Origin: a virus
DNA: 29,154 bases
Strand: one strand, 5' to 3'
IMG/VR virus record: IMGVR_UViG_3300034072_000768
Coordinates: 1-29,154 of that record
Made by a program: the position numbers and the translations under genes. Below, in pieces: positions 7,110-12,343 of the stretch (positions are counted from its first letter, which is position 1; every line of letters begins with the position of its first letter). The notes under the pieces were generated by a model. That model was not told the DNA's origin. It worked only from the letters and a program-made list of their open reading frames with translations, and did no database searches.

Positions 7110-7358
7110 TTATAGTTTTTTTACAGTTGATCCAGGTGCTTTACTTGCTTTTTCTAAGACATCATTCCATCCAGGATTTTTACTTACAAGTTTATTCCTC
7201 CACTCACCAACTTCTCCTGGTTGAGGGCAAGTTGATGGGTCGGACCAATCACGAATCCAATCAGGATTATCAGTTTTCCACTGGTCCCAGTCGTGGATAC
7301 TCATTTCCACTTCTTTCTGTTCACCAGTTTTGGTATTGACTATCGGATATACAGGCAT
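7110..7358 (-). CDS. Small conserved cyanophage protein
   Basis: 82 residues, starting MPVYPIVNTKTGEQKEVEMS. The opening resembles FmdB-type small regulatory proteins (beta-hairpin, 'tomorrow the tag' style PIY...C), but the zinc cysteines are absent; only one Cys (STCPQPGEVGEW) is present. Rich in Trp (WDQWKTDNPDWIRDW, WRNKL, PGWNDVL). Function unknown. A CTAAATA late-type element lies upstream and phoH follows after 6 bases, so the two are probably cotranscribed. Confidence 0.78.
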   Translation of the reverse strand: MPVYPIVNTKTGEQKEVEMSIHDWDQWKTDNPDWIRDWSDPSTCPQPGEVGEWRNKLVSKNPGWNDVLEKASKAPGSTVKKL

Positions 7359-7381
7359 AAAGTTACGAATTCAAGATAATT

Positions 7382-7388
7382 TATTTAG
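7382..7388 (-). promoter_or_regulatory. Late-type promoter (CTAAATA) before phoH pair
   Basis: Minus-strand CTAAATA followed by AATTATC, 23 bases upstream of the 82-residue gene. It departs from T4 TATAAATA at the first two positions but recurs in front of several other genes in this window, which supports it as a phage-specific late element. Confidence 0.45.
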
Positions 7389-7393
7389 AGTCA

Positions 7394-8104
7394 TTATACC
7401 ACATACTTCCAAACATATCCTTTATGTTTTTTCCTTTTATTTTGACAAACTAAAGTTATTTTGGAAGTTGAGGCGTTATTTTTTTCTGCGGCAATGGTCA
7501 TACTATCATAAACTTCAATTAAATTTCCATTAGTATCATATTTTCCTATTTTTTTAATTTTATGAGAGGTTCTTTTATATGAAGATATTTTTGATAGTGG
7601 TTGATTTTCAAAAGTTTTCCATTGAAACCCACCACAAGTTTGATATTCTCCTCTTATCACGGCACCAATGCCTTTACAATCTTTACCAAAAACATCATAA
7701 GAAGCATCTCTACAACTTTCATAAACATTGACTAGATTTCCATCCAAATCATAACAAGCAACTTTTTTAGAATTGCTTTGTTTAATTGCTTGTTTCCATC
7801 TATCCCCGTGCTTTTTATTGAGAAATCCACCACCGTCGCCTCCATTAGTCATATTATAATATGGTTTCAAAAGAGAGACATAATACATTTCTCTTTCATT
7901 TACTTTATTTTCAAAACACTCTTCTATAATTTCAAATACAAAATTTTCAACACCATACTTTCTCATAGCATAATATAATTTTGTATTTCTTACTTTTGAA
8001 TGAGATTTATGCTGTCTCCATCTTACTTTTGGTCTTTTGGATTTACCAATATAAATCTGCTCATTAAGAATATTTGTTATTTTGTAAATGTAGTGTGAAA
8101 CCAT
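7394..8104 (-). CDS. GIY-YIG homing endonuclease with NUMOD1 repeats
   Basis: 236 residues. The nuclease domain opens HYIYKITNILNEQIYIGKSK, with RWRQHKSHS holding the conserved Arg, NEREMYYVSLL holding the catalytic Glu (about 70) and YYNMTNGGDGG closing it. Two NUMOD1 DNA-binding repeats follow: KVACYDLDGNLVNVYESCRD with GGFQWK, and KIGKYDTNGNLIEVYDSMT with KGYVWKYV. It is free-standing between thyX and the phoH group and has a perfect late promoter. It is not similar in its DNA-binding half to the endonuclease near gene 32, so the two are separate arrivals. Confidence 0.92.
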   Translation of the reverse strand: MVSHYIYKITNILNEQIYIGKSKRPKVRWRQHKSHSKVRNTKLYYAMRKYGVENFVFEIIEECFENKVNEREMYYVSLLKPYYNMTNGGDGGGFLNKKHGDRWKQAIKQSNSKKVACYDLDGNLVNVYESCRDASYDVFGKDCKGIGAVIRGEYQTCGGFQWKTFENQPLSKISSYKRTSHKIKKIGKYDTNGNLIEVYDSMTIAAEKNNASTSKITLVCQNKRKKHKGYVWKYVV

Positions 8105-8128
8105 AATACGATAGTTTTACTCTACCAA

Positions 8129-8136
8129 TATTTATA
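8129..8136 (-). promoter_or_regulatory. T4-type late promoter of second endonuclease
   Basis: Minus-strand TATAAATA, identical to the T4 late consensus, 24 bases before the endonuclease ATG and only a few bases after the thyX stop. No -35 element is apparent, as expected for late promoters. Confidence 0.75.
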
Positions 8137-8140
8137 TAAA

Positions 8141-8893
8141 TTAGGGACTCAAACGAGCACGATGTAGTCTCTTTTCTTCATAATACTTCCAAACATTTGG
8201 AGACCACTTTTGAAGTTCTGGAGCAATTGCGTCACAAAGTGCTTGAATCTCAATTTGAGCATCAAGTTTAGAACGAAGGTCCATAAAGTGAAGAACAGAA
8301 CGAAGGTTAAATGAAACTACAAAGTTTTGCCGAATTGCCTGAGGAAGATAATCACGAATATGCTCTTCACACATACCTTGCTCATAATACTCAGCATACT
8401 CCTCACACTCACTCAGAATGCGCTCTAACTTGCGTTGTCGGTTCTCTTCGGTCCATTCATACTTCTTACCCTTACGATTGGTGTAGAATCCCTCAGGACG
8501 CACATAGAAGACATCTTCGACATCAAGTTCACGCTTAGCAACCTTTACAACTCTCTTTCCAGTATATCGTTGCGACTGAACATCCCAAGAAGTGCCAATT
8601 CGATGAGTTCTTGCCTGAACGATTACATTATGAACAAAACCAGATACCGAAAAAGTAATTCCGGGATGCTCTAATGGACCCCAGTGACCTCTTTCATTTG
8701 CGAGTAGTTGCTCTACAATCCACTCACCACATTCCTGAGGACTGGGGACCTTAACTTCGTGAATTGGTACTTCGGAATAATCACCTTTTCCTGCCTGCCA
8801 AATAACTTGTTCCGGAATCGGATAACATTGAAGTCTAACAACTTCAAGTCTTTTATCAAGTTCAAGAAGGTCTTTTGCTTTAATAGGTTTCAT
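8141..8893 (-). CDS. thyX: Flavin-dependent thymidylate synthase ThyX
   Basis: 250 residues. The ThyX signature is in RTHRIGTSWDVQSQRY (about 95-110), which holds the FAD and dUMP-binding Arg/His/Arg and the Ser/Arg/Tyr group; the first Arg-X-His-Arg differs slightly from the usual RHR. Upstream GHWGPLEHPGITF and downstream VSFNLRSVLHFMDLR with IEIQALCDAI complete the family pattern. It makes dTMP from dUMP with methylenetetrahydrofolate and reduced flavin, feeding phage DNA synthesis. The start overlaps the stop of the 57-residue gene upstream (ATGA), placing it in the operon driven by the promoter at 9251-9279. Confidence 0.95.
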   Translation of the reverse strand: MKPIKAKDLLELDKRLEVVRLQCYPIPEQVIWQAGKGDYSEVPIHEVKVPSPQECGEWIVEQLLANERGHWGPLEHPGITFSVSGFVHNVIVQARTHRIGTSWDVQSQRYTGKRVVKVAKRELDVEDVFYVRPEGFYTNRKGKKYEWTEENRQRKLERILSECEEYAEYYEQGMCEEHIRDYLPQAIRQNFVVSFNLRSVLHFMDLRSKLDAQIEIQALCDAIAPELQKWSPNVWKYYEEKRLHRARLSP

Positions 8894-9063
8894 TTCTTTC
8901 CAAATCCTTTTGATGTTTGTGCTTCTAACTCTTTAATTTGCTCTTTTACTGTACGAAGTTGTGCTTTCATTTCTTGAATTTTGTCATCAGTATAAAGATG
9001 ATCTTGTTTGATTAATCTTTCAAGAAGTTTTACAAGTTGCTTTGCTCTTGATGTTTCAGTCAT
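8890..9063 (-). CDS. 57-residue coiled-coil protein upstream of thyX
   Basis: The frame runs ATG 9063 to TGA 8890. It is almost entirely helical and charged: TSRAKQLVKLLERLIKQ, then DDKIQEMKAQLRTVKEQIKE and a GFGKK end. Heptad-like spacing of Leu/Ile suggests a short coiled coil. The stop overlaps the thyX start by the ATGA pattern and its start overlaps the next gene upstream, so it is a translated link in the thyX operon. No known function. Confidence 0.7.
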   Translation of the reverse strand: MTETSRAKQLVKLLERLIKQDHLYTDDKIQEMKAQLRTVKEQIKELEAQTSKGFGKK

Positions 9064-9229
9064 CTAAGTCAGAATCCTCAAATATTTCGTCGTAATCTAA
9101 GATTGGTCTTTTTCTCACATCTGGTTCTGTATATGAGTAAGCAGAAACATCAGAATACACTTCTGCTTTTAGAGAATCAACCAACAGTTCAAGATTACGG
9201 ACGATGAGTTTTAGTTTGTCTTTGTCCAT
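9056..9229 (-). CDS. 57-residue acidic protein, first gene of thyX operon
   Basis: Frame from ATG 9229 to TGA 9056. Begins MDKDKLKLIVRNLELLVDSL, a likely helix, and ends in a very acidic tail (YDEIFEDSDLDD). The end overlaps the next start by 8 bases. It follows directly behind the promoter at 9251-9279 and has a GAGAG ribosome-binding candidate 11 bases before the start. Function unknown; the acidic tail could mimic DNA or bind a basic partner, which is speculation. Confidence 0.7.
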   Translation of the reverse strand: MDKDKLKLIVRNLELLVDSLKAEVYSDVSAYSYTEPDVRKRPILDYDEIFEDSDLDD

Positions 9230-9250
9230 AAGATACCATTCTCTCTCAGA

Positions 9251-9279
9251 ATTTTAGCATAAAAAAAGGAGGGAATCAA
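9251..9279 (-). promoter_or_regulatory. Early-type promoter built on a terminator
   Basis: Minus-strand TTGATT (9274-9279) and TAAAAT (9251-9256) with 17 bases between. The -35 is the loop of the terminator hairpin and the spacer is its 3' arm plus T-run. It would start the operon of two small genes and thyX. Confidence 0.6.
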
Positions 9280-9289
9280 TCCCTCCTTT
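9265..9289 (-). terminator. Terminator of the small-peptide cassette
   Basis: Perfect 10-bp stem AAAGGAGGGA (9265-9274)/TCCCTCCTTT (9280-9289) with a 5-base loop. On the minus strand the stem runs into a run of seven T, and on the plus strand it is followed by GAA and a long T-run, so it may work both ways. It stands 11 bases past the stop of the 27-residue peptide. Confidence 0.85.
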
Positions 9290-9299
9290 GAATTTTTTT

Positions 9300-9383
9300 T
9301 TACTTAGACAACCACTGAATATACAATGAAAGTAAAGTAATAAATGCGACAGACGCAACTGAAATTTGTGCGATGATTAGCAT
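9300..9383 (-). CDS. 27-residue single-membrane-helix peptide
   Basis: Reads MLIIAQISVASVAFITLLSL then YIQWLSK, a single hydrophobic helix with a basic end. Its ATG shares one base with the previous stop (TGATG), so it is translated together with the basic peptide. It is the last gene before the terminator. The size resembles small photosystem or cytochrome subunits and phage membrane micropeptides, but no family is recognised. Confidence 0.6.
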   Translation of the reverse strand: MLIIAQISVASVAFITLLSLYIQWLSK

Positions 9384-9478
9384 CACTTTGCTCCTGCGTT
9401 TGCTAGCAGTGCTTGGTGACGACGTTGCTCTTTTTGCTTTTGCTCTTTAATGAGTTGAAGCACATTGAGTTTTTTCAT
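9383..9478 (-). CDS. 31-residue basic, glutamine-rich peptide
   Basis: Reads MKKLNVLQLIKEQKQKEQRR then HQALLANAGAK: five Gln and nine Lys/Arg, predicted helical. Its start overlaps the upstream stop by one base (TGATG arrangement), and it follows the 45-residue peptide behind the riboswitch-like leader. Small basic peptides (IF7/IF17) inhibit glutamine synthetase in cyanobacteria; no sequence match to them is claimed. Confidence 0.6.
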   Translation of the reverse strand: MKKLNVLQLIKEQKQKEQRRHQALLANAGAK

Positions 9479-9615
9479 CACTTATGACCCTCCTTTACAA
9501 ACTTAACACCACGATAGGTTTCGTTGTATTGTTGGGGTTGTTGCATCATTTGCTGTTGATACTCAAGACGCTTTTGAGTATCATACTCTACGCCTCTGTA
9601 TACGACTTTAGACAT
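9478..9615 (-). CDS. DUF4278-like 45-residue peptide
   Basis: The frame starts at the ATG at 9613-9615, with a strong AAGGAG ribosome binding site 7 bases upstream. Two YRG boxes, VVYRGVEYDT and ETYRGVKF, bracket a Gln-rich middle (QQQMMQQPQQ); eight of 45 residues are Gln. YRG-x-x-Y boxes are typical of DUF4278, a short family of cyanobacteria and cyanophages of unknown function. It is the first gene behind the glutamine-riboswitch-like leader, as expected for the 'downstream peptide' class. Confidence 0.72.
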   Translation of the reverse strand: MSKVVYRGVEYDTQKRLEYQQQMMQQPQQYNETYRGVKFVKEGHK

Positions 9616-9647
9616 TAGGTTTTCTCCTTAGTTTTTAAGTTAAAGAG

Positions 9648-9748
9648 CGTTCCTTCAGTCGGCGTTTGCGTCCGCTATTTGAGAATAGCGAATGAACGTT
9701 CCGTTCCGCGTCGGCTTACTTCCGTCTGGTTTTCCAGATGAACGTAAG
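9648..9748 (-). ncRNA. Glutamine-riboswitch-like leader (glnA / downstream-peptide type)
   Basis: On the minus strand the leader begins CTTACGTTCATC, then a 5-bp hairpin (9725-9738, AAAA loop), then GACGGAAGTAAGCC. These are core pieces of the glnA/downstream-peptide (glutamine) riboswitches: CGUUCA, P2, GACGGAAGUA. A second CGTTCA (9693-9698), 7-bp hairpin (9673-9690) and CTGAAGGAACGC (end 9648) follow; GAAGGAACGC is the usual 3' end of the motif. It is either two tandem aptamers (9702-9744 and 9648-9698) or one aptamer with a long side arm. The second copy lacks GGAAGUA. The start site predicted from the promoter is at the first base of the motif. Recalled consensus, not a covariance search. 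Confidence 0.65.
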
Positions 9749-9751
9749 GTC

Positions 9752-9780
9752 ATTATAGACCCTTTCATCGTATATATCAA
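9752..9780 (-). promoter_or_regulatory. Consensus early promoter of the riboswitch cassette
   Basis: Minus-strand TTGATA (9775-9780), 17-base spacer, TATAAT (9752-9757): the best sigma70-type promoter in the window. Transcription would begin near 9745, at the very start of the riboswitch-like RNA. Confidence 0.85.
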
Positions 9781-9787
9781 TCTTATT

Positions 9788-9805
9788 TTGTAACTTTTGT
9801 TACAA
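9788..9805. repeat. Perfect dyad upstream of the early promoter
   Basis: TTGTAAC/GTTACAA arms of 7 bp with a 4-base loop, 7 bases upstream of the -35 box at 9775-9780. It may be an operator or a small hairpin between the preceding terminator and the promoter. Function not shown. Confidence 0.45.
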
Positions 9806-9835
9806 TTTTTAAAAATCTTAATAGTCAAAAAAATT

Positions 9836-9854
9836 GCCGGGATTTTTTCCCAGC
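9836..9854 (-). terminator. Intrinsic terminator after the 117-residue gene
   Basis: On the minus strand a 7-bp stem GCTGGGA/TCCCGGC (one G-T pair) with an A-rich loop is followed by AATTTTTTT, 10 bases past the stop at 9865. It ends the upstream gene group and insulates the early promoter behind it. Confidence 0.8.
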
Positions 9855-9864
9855 ATTTTTGAAA

Positions 9865-10218
9865 TCACTTTCGCTTTTTCTTTTGAGGTTTTTGATACCC
9901 CCATAACTTAGGATTAACTCTACCATACCCAAAGTCAATACTCTTTAGATTTTCACGAAACTTATCCCAATACATATCAAATAATTTAATTCTTCCACCA
10001 CGAGTCAAGTCAAAACAAATCTTATCGTCAATCATATACTTGATAATATAAGCATCATTTGGAGCATCCTTAGTGCATACTTCAGCATAAGATCCATCCT
10101 GAATTAAAATTTCACAACCATAACGTGCTTTACAGGTTTCTTTTTCTGCTGGTGTCCAAGAGTCCATATGCTTTTCTGTACTTTGTGCTCTTTCAATTAC
10201 ATCACGAAGTCTGCTCAC
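9865..10218 (-). CDS. Conserved phage protein, GTG start
   Basis: 117 residues if begun at the GTG at 10218: GGGGAGGA lies just upstream, and the GTGA overlap with the preceding stop is typical of coupling; a TTG further up gives a poor site. N-terminus SRLRDVIERAQSTEKH is helical; the body (about 30-90) is mixed, with TCKARYGCEILIQDGSYAEV, and the end is very basic (KPQKKKRK). Not recognised. It is cotranscribed with the DUF6433 gene and ends at a terminator. Confidence 0.75.
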   Translation of the reverse strand: MSRLRDVIERAQSTEKHMDSWTPAEKETCKARYGCEILIQDGSYAEVCTKDAPNDAYIIKYMIDDKICFDLTRGGRIKLFDMYWDKFRENLKSIDFGYGRVNPKLWGYQKPQKKKRK

Positions 10219-10820
10219 GAACGTCCTCCCCAATGAATATCAGGATATGCTTCTGAAACAATTTGTTTTGTAATCTTATACTTAGTTTGAAGTTTTTTAT
10301 CCTTTATGAGACAAACAATTTCTGCTTCAAGTGGATGAAGACCCTGAAGAAGATTGATAAACATAGTTTCTCTACGAATAGAACTTAGTCCATCATTTCC
10401 ACCCTTAATAAAGTTATAAAATTTTTGATACTCTTTGCGAATAGAAGAACGTCCCTGATCTTGAGATCCTAAAGAATTAGATCCAATTTCACCCATTTTC
10501 TCAACAGCGTCGGATATTTTTTCACTCAATGTTCCTTTAAATGAATCCATTTCATTTACCGCAGCGTACGGAACATCGCCAGGAGGAAGAATTGAAATTA
10601 CACTTTCATCAAAATTCCAAATAAAAATTGCTTTTAAAGAAGGATGCTCATACTTTCTGAGCACTTCAATTTTTTTAGAATTGGTTCTTTGCTTTGCAAT
10701 CAAATTTAAAATTTCAAAGACAAAAGGATTTGCAGGAAGATCTTGGATTGGAGCAGCTGCTACTTTTGGTTTTGAAACTGATTTTTTAGTGGTCGTTTTT
10801 GATTTTGTTGTCGTTGTCAT
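10215..10820 (-). CDS. DUF6433 family phage protein
   Basis: 201 residues. The first 25 are a Thr/Lys/Ser-rich tail (TTTTKSKTTTKKSVSK), probably disordered; the folded part contains PFVFEILNLIAKQRTNSKKI, ISILPPGDVPYAAVNE, FYNFIKGGNDGLSSIRRETM and FINLLQGLHPLEAEIVCLIK. This pattern matches what I recall of DUF6433, common in T4-like phages of marine bacteria. Function unknown; a replication or transcription role has no direct support here. A T4-like late element lies 31 bases upstream of the ATG. Confidence 0.72.
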   Translation of the reverse strand: MTTTTKSKTTTKKSVSKPKVAAAPIQDLPANPFVFEILNLIAKQRTNSKKIEVLRKYEHPSLKAIFIWNFDESVISILPPGDVPYAAVNEMDSFKGTLSEKISDAVEKMGEIGSNSLGSQDQGRSSIRKEYQKFYNFIKGGNDGLSSIRRETMFINLLQGLHPLEAEIVCLIKDKKLQTKYKITKQIVSEAYPDIHWGGRS

Positions 10821-10851
10821 AATTCTACAAAATGTTGAATACTGTTAGTGA

Positions 10852-10859
10852 TATTTATT
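10852..10859 (-). promoter_or_regulatory. Late promoter before the DUF6433 gene
   Basis: Minus-strand AATAAATA followed by TCACTAAC, 31 bases before the ATG at 10820. One base from the T4 consensus at the least conserved first position. Confidence 0.6.
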
Positions 10860-10867
10860 GTCTATTA

Positions 10868-11113
10868 CTATTCTTCTTCTATATCTTCCATTTCAAAGTC
10901 ATCATCAAAATATCCTTGCTCAAATCTTACAGATACAATTTCTTCATCAATTAGGTCACCATCTTTATTATAAAATTCTGGATGATATGCGATTTGCTTT
11001 GGTCCTTCTTGATGAGTCATCATGTATTCTCTTGCAACCCAACCTATAGCAAGTCCCACTATAAGAAACAATATGGTTAGAAAGGAACCTAAAACTAAAC
11101 TAACTGCTAACAT
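10868..11113 (-). CDS. Small single-pass membrane protein
   Basis: 81 residues. Residues 2-27 form one membrane helix (LAVSLVLGSFLTILFLIVGL, then AIGWVAREY), with an acidic C-terminal domain (FEQGYFDDDFEMEDIEEE). No cleavage site is obvious, so it is probably anchored. The ATG overlaps the previous gene by 14 bases, with GGAGAAAAAG as ribosome binding site. The family is not recognised; it is a typical cyanophage small membrane protein. Confidence 0.72.
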   Translation of the reverse strand: MLAVSLVLGSFLTILFLIVGLAIGWVAREYMMTHQEGPKQIAYHPEFYNKDGDLIDEEIVSVRFEQGYFDDDFEMEDIEEE

Positions 11114-11315
11114 TTCTTTTTCTCCGGGAAACTACTTTTTTCTTCCTTGACTTTAAGGAAAATTCAAAATAGATAGTTACTTCCCGATTCAGAAAGCAAA
11201 CTATCTTCTCAAAAATGAGATGGAATGGTTGAGTCTGCTTTCGTTTACCTCCATTAAGAATAAAATCAACGCCACGATTTCTGTGGTCTGAGTTATTTAT
11301 GTTAGTATCAGACAA
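11100..11315 (-). CDS. Small basic phage protein
   Basis: 71 residues from a TTG that overlaps the glutaredoxin stop; no ATG or GTG is available. The likely folded core is NRGVDFILNGGKRKQTQPFH with LIFEKIVCFLNREVTIYFEF, and the end is strongly basic (KSRKKKVVSRRKRN). I recall similar sequences in other cyanophages but no function. A CATAAATA late-like element (11294-11301) lies inside its first codons; it may serve this short frame's downstream neighbours or be chance. Confidence 0.6.
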   Translation of the reverse strand: MSDTNINNSDHRNRGVDFILNGGKRKQTQPFHLIFEKIVCFLNREVTIYFEFSLKSRKKKVVSRRKRNVSS

Positions 11316-11544
11316 TTTGTTTTTCTTTCAAATATTTGACAGTATCACTACAACCACCAAGTTTTTTATCATCACAGATGACTTGAGGGAATGTGGACCC
11401 TTCACCAAACTCAGAATAAAATTCATCTTTGGTGAAGTGTTCATCCAGATTATACACGACAAAGTTGCTTCCTGTCAACTCTAATACTTGTTTAACCTTA
11501 TAACAATAAGGACAATTTTCTTTTGAATATACAGTAAAGTTCAT
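11308..11544 (-). CDS. Glutaredoxin
   Basis: 78 residues with the CPYC active site at 11-14, the cis-proline segment TFPQVICDD and the glutathione-binding GGCSD. Length and motifs match small dithiol glutaredoxins such as T4 NrdC-type proteins, which reduce ribonucleotide reductase or other phage/host disulfides. It comes directly after the GT25 gene with a 14-base gap and overlaps the next small gene. No ribonucleotide reductase is in the window. Confidence 0.92.
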   Translation of the reverse strand: MNFTVYSKENCPYCYKVKQVLELTGSNFVVYNLDEHFTKDEFYSEFGEGSTFPQVICDDKKLGGCSDTVKYLKEKQIV

Positions 11545-11558
11545 AAGTTAAAAATTAA

Positions 11559-12338
11559 TTAAAATTTGTTTTCTTTATATATCTTCCATAAATTTAGCAC
11601 ATCATTATAAGATTCGATATGAAATCCTTTTTGTCCACCAGAGACAAAGGTAGATTCTATGGAAATATTTTCAACAAACAGTGGAAAAGTGTAAGTTTTT
11701 CCAATCCCAGTAAAAACTATATTTTCTACTAAATTTGGTTGTTTGTGATACAATGGATCTGCAGAATAATTTTCATCATGATACCATACATTTGGAGTTT
11801 CATTGACAAGGTTTAAAATAAATTTATCTTCTTTAACATAAGAGTCTACCAATTTTTTAGCATATTCTCTTTTCATAATGTATGCGGTTGCTCCCCAAAA
11901 ATCCCACATCCTTTCTTTTAATTTCAATTCAGTTATATAAAAATGATCGGCAATAAGAAGCAATTGAACACATTCCCAATCTTCAGGCAATTTTTCTATA
12001 AATTCATCCCAATTAAAATTCCAATACTGAACTGTTTCTAGACTTAAATCATCTTCACAAAAAAATCCATAAGAGTCATCACATTCTTCAATCCATTTTT
12101 TTATAAGTTTAAGATGTGAAACGCCACATTCAATACCTCTCATAGAATAAACATCATCACTATAGAGATGTAAATATTCACCTTCTATATTTTCAGAATA
12201 CTCTGGATATTTTTTCGATATTAAAAAATTTACATCATCAATTCCATAGTTTTCAAATTGTCCTACAAGAATATTTCTTCTAGTAATATCATTCTCCAAA
12301 CTAACACAATATACTTTTGGAAAATTTTTTAGTTTCAT
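11559..12338 (-). CDS. Glycosyltransferase family 25-like protein
   Basis: 259 residues. The opening KVYCVSLENDITRRNILVGQ and ECGVSHLKLIKKW, then GFFCEDDLSLE with the metal-binding acidic pair and AYIMKREYAKKLV, are the pattern of GT25 (LPS/LOS galactosyltransferase-like; also the collagen-galactosyltransferase family). It would transfer a sugar to a glycan or protein acceptor in the cytoplasm. It is the last of the glycan-gene chain, 5 bases behind the methyltransferase fusion. Donor and acceptor cannot be read from the sequence. Confidence 0.8.
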   Translation of the reverse strand: MKLKNFPKVYCVSLENDITRRNILVGQFENYGIDDVNFLISKKYPEYSENIEGEYLHLYSDDVYSMRGIECGVSHLKLIKKWIEECDDSYGFFCEDDLSLETVQYWNFNWDEFIEKLPEDWECVQLLLIADHFYITELKLKERMWDFWGATAYIMKREYAKKLVDSYVKEDKFILNLVNETPNVWYHDENYSADPLYHKQPNLVENIVFTGIGKTYTFPLFVENISIESTFVSGGQKGFHIESYNDVLNLWKIYKENKF

Positions 12339-12343
12339 AGTGT

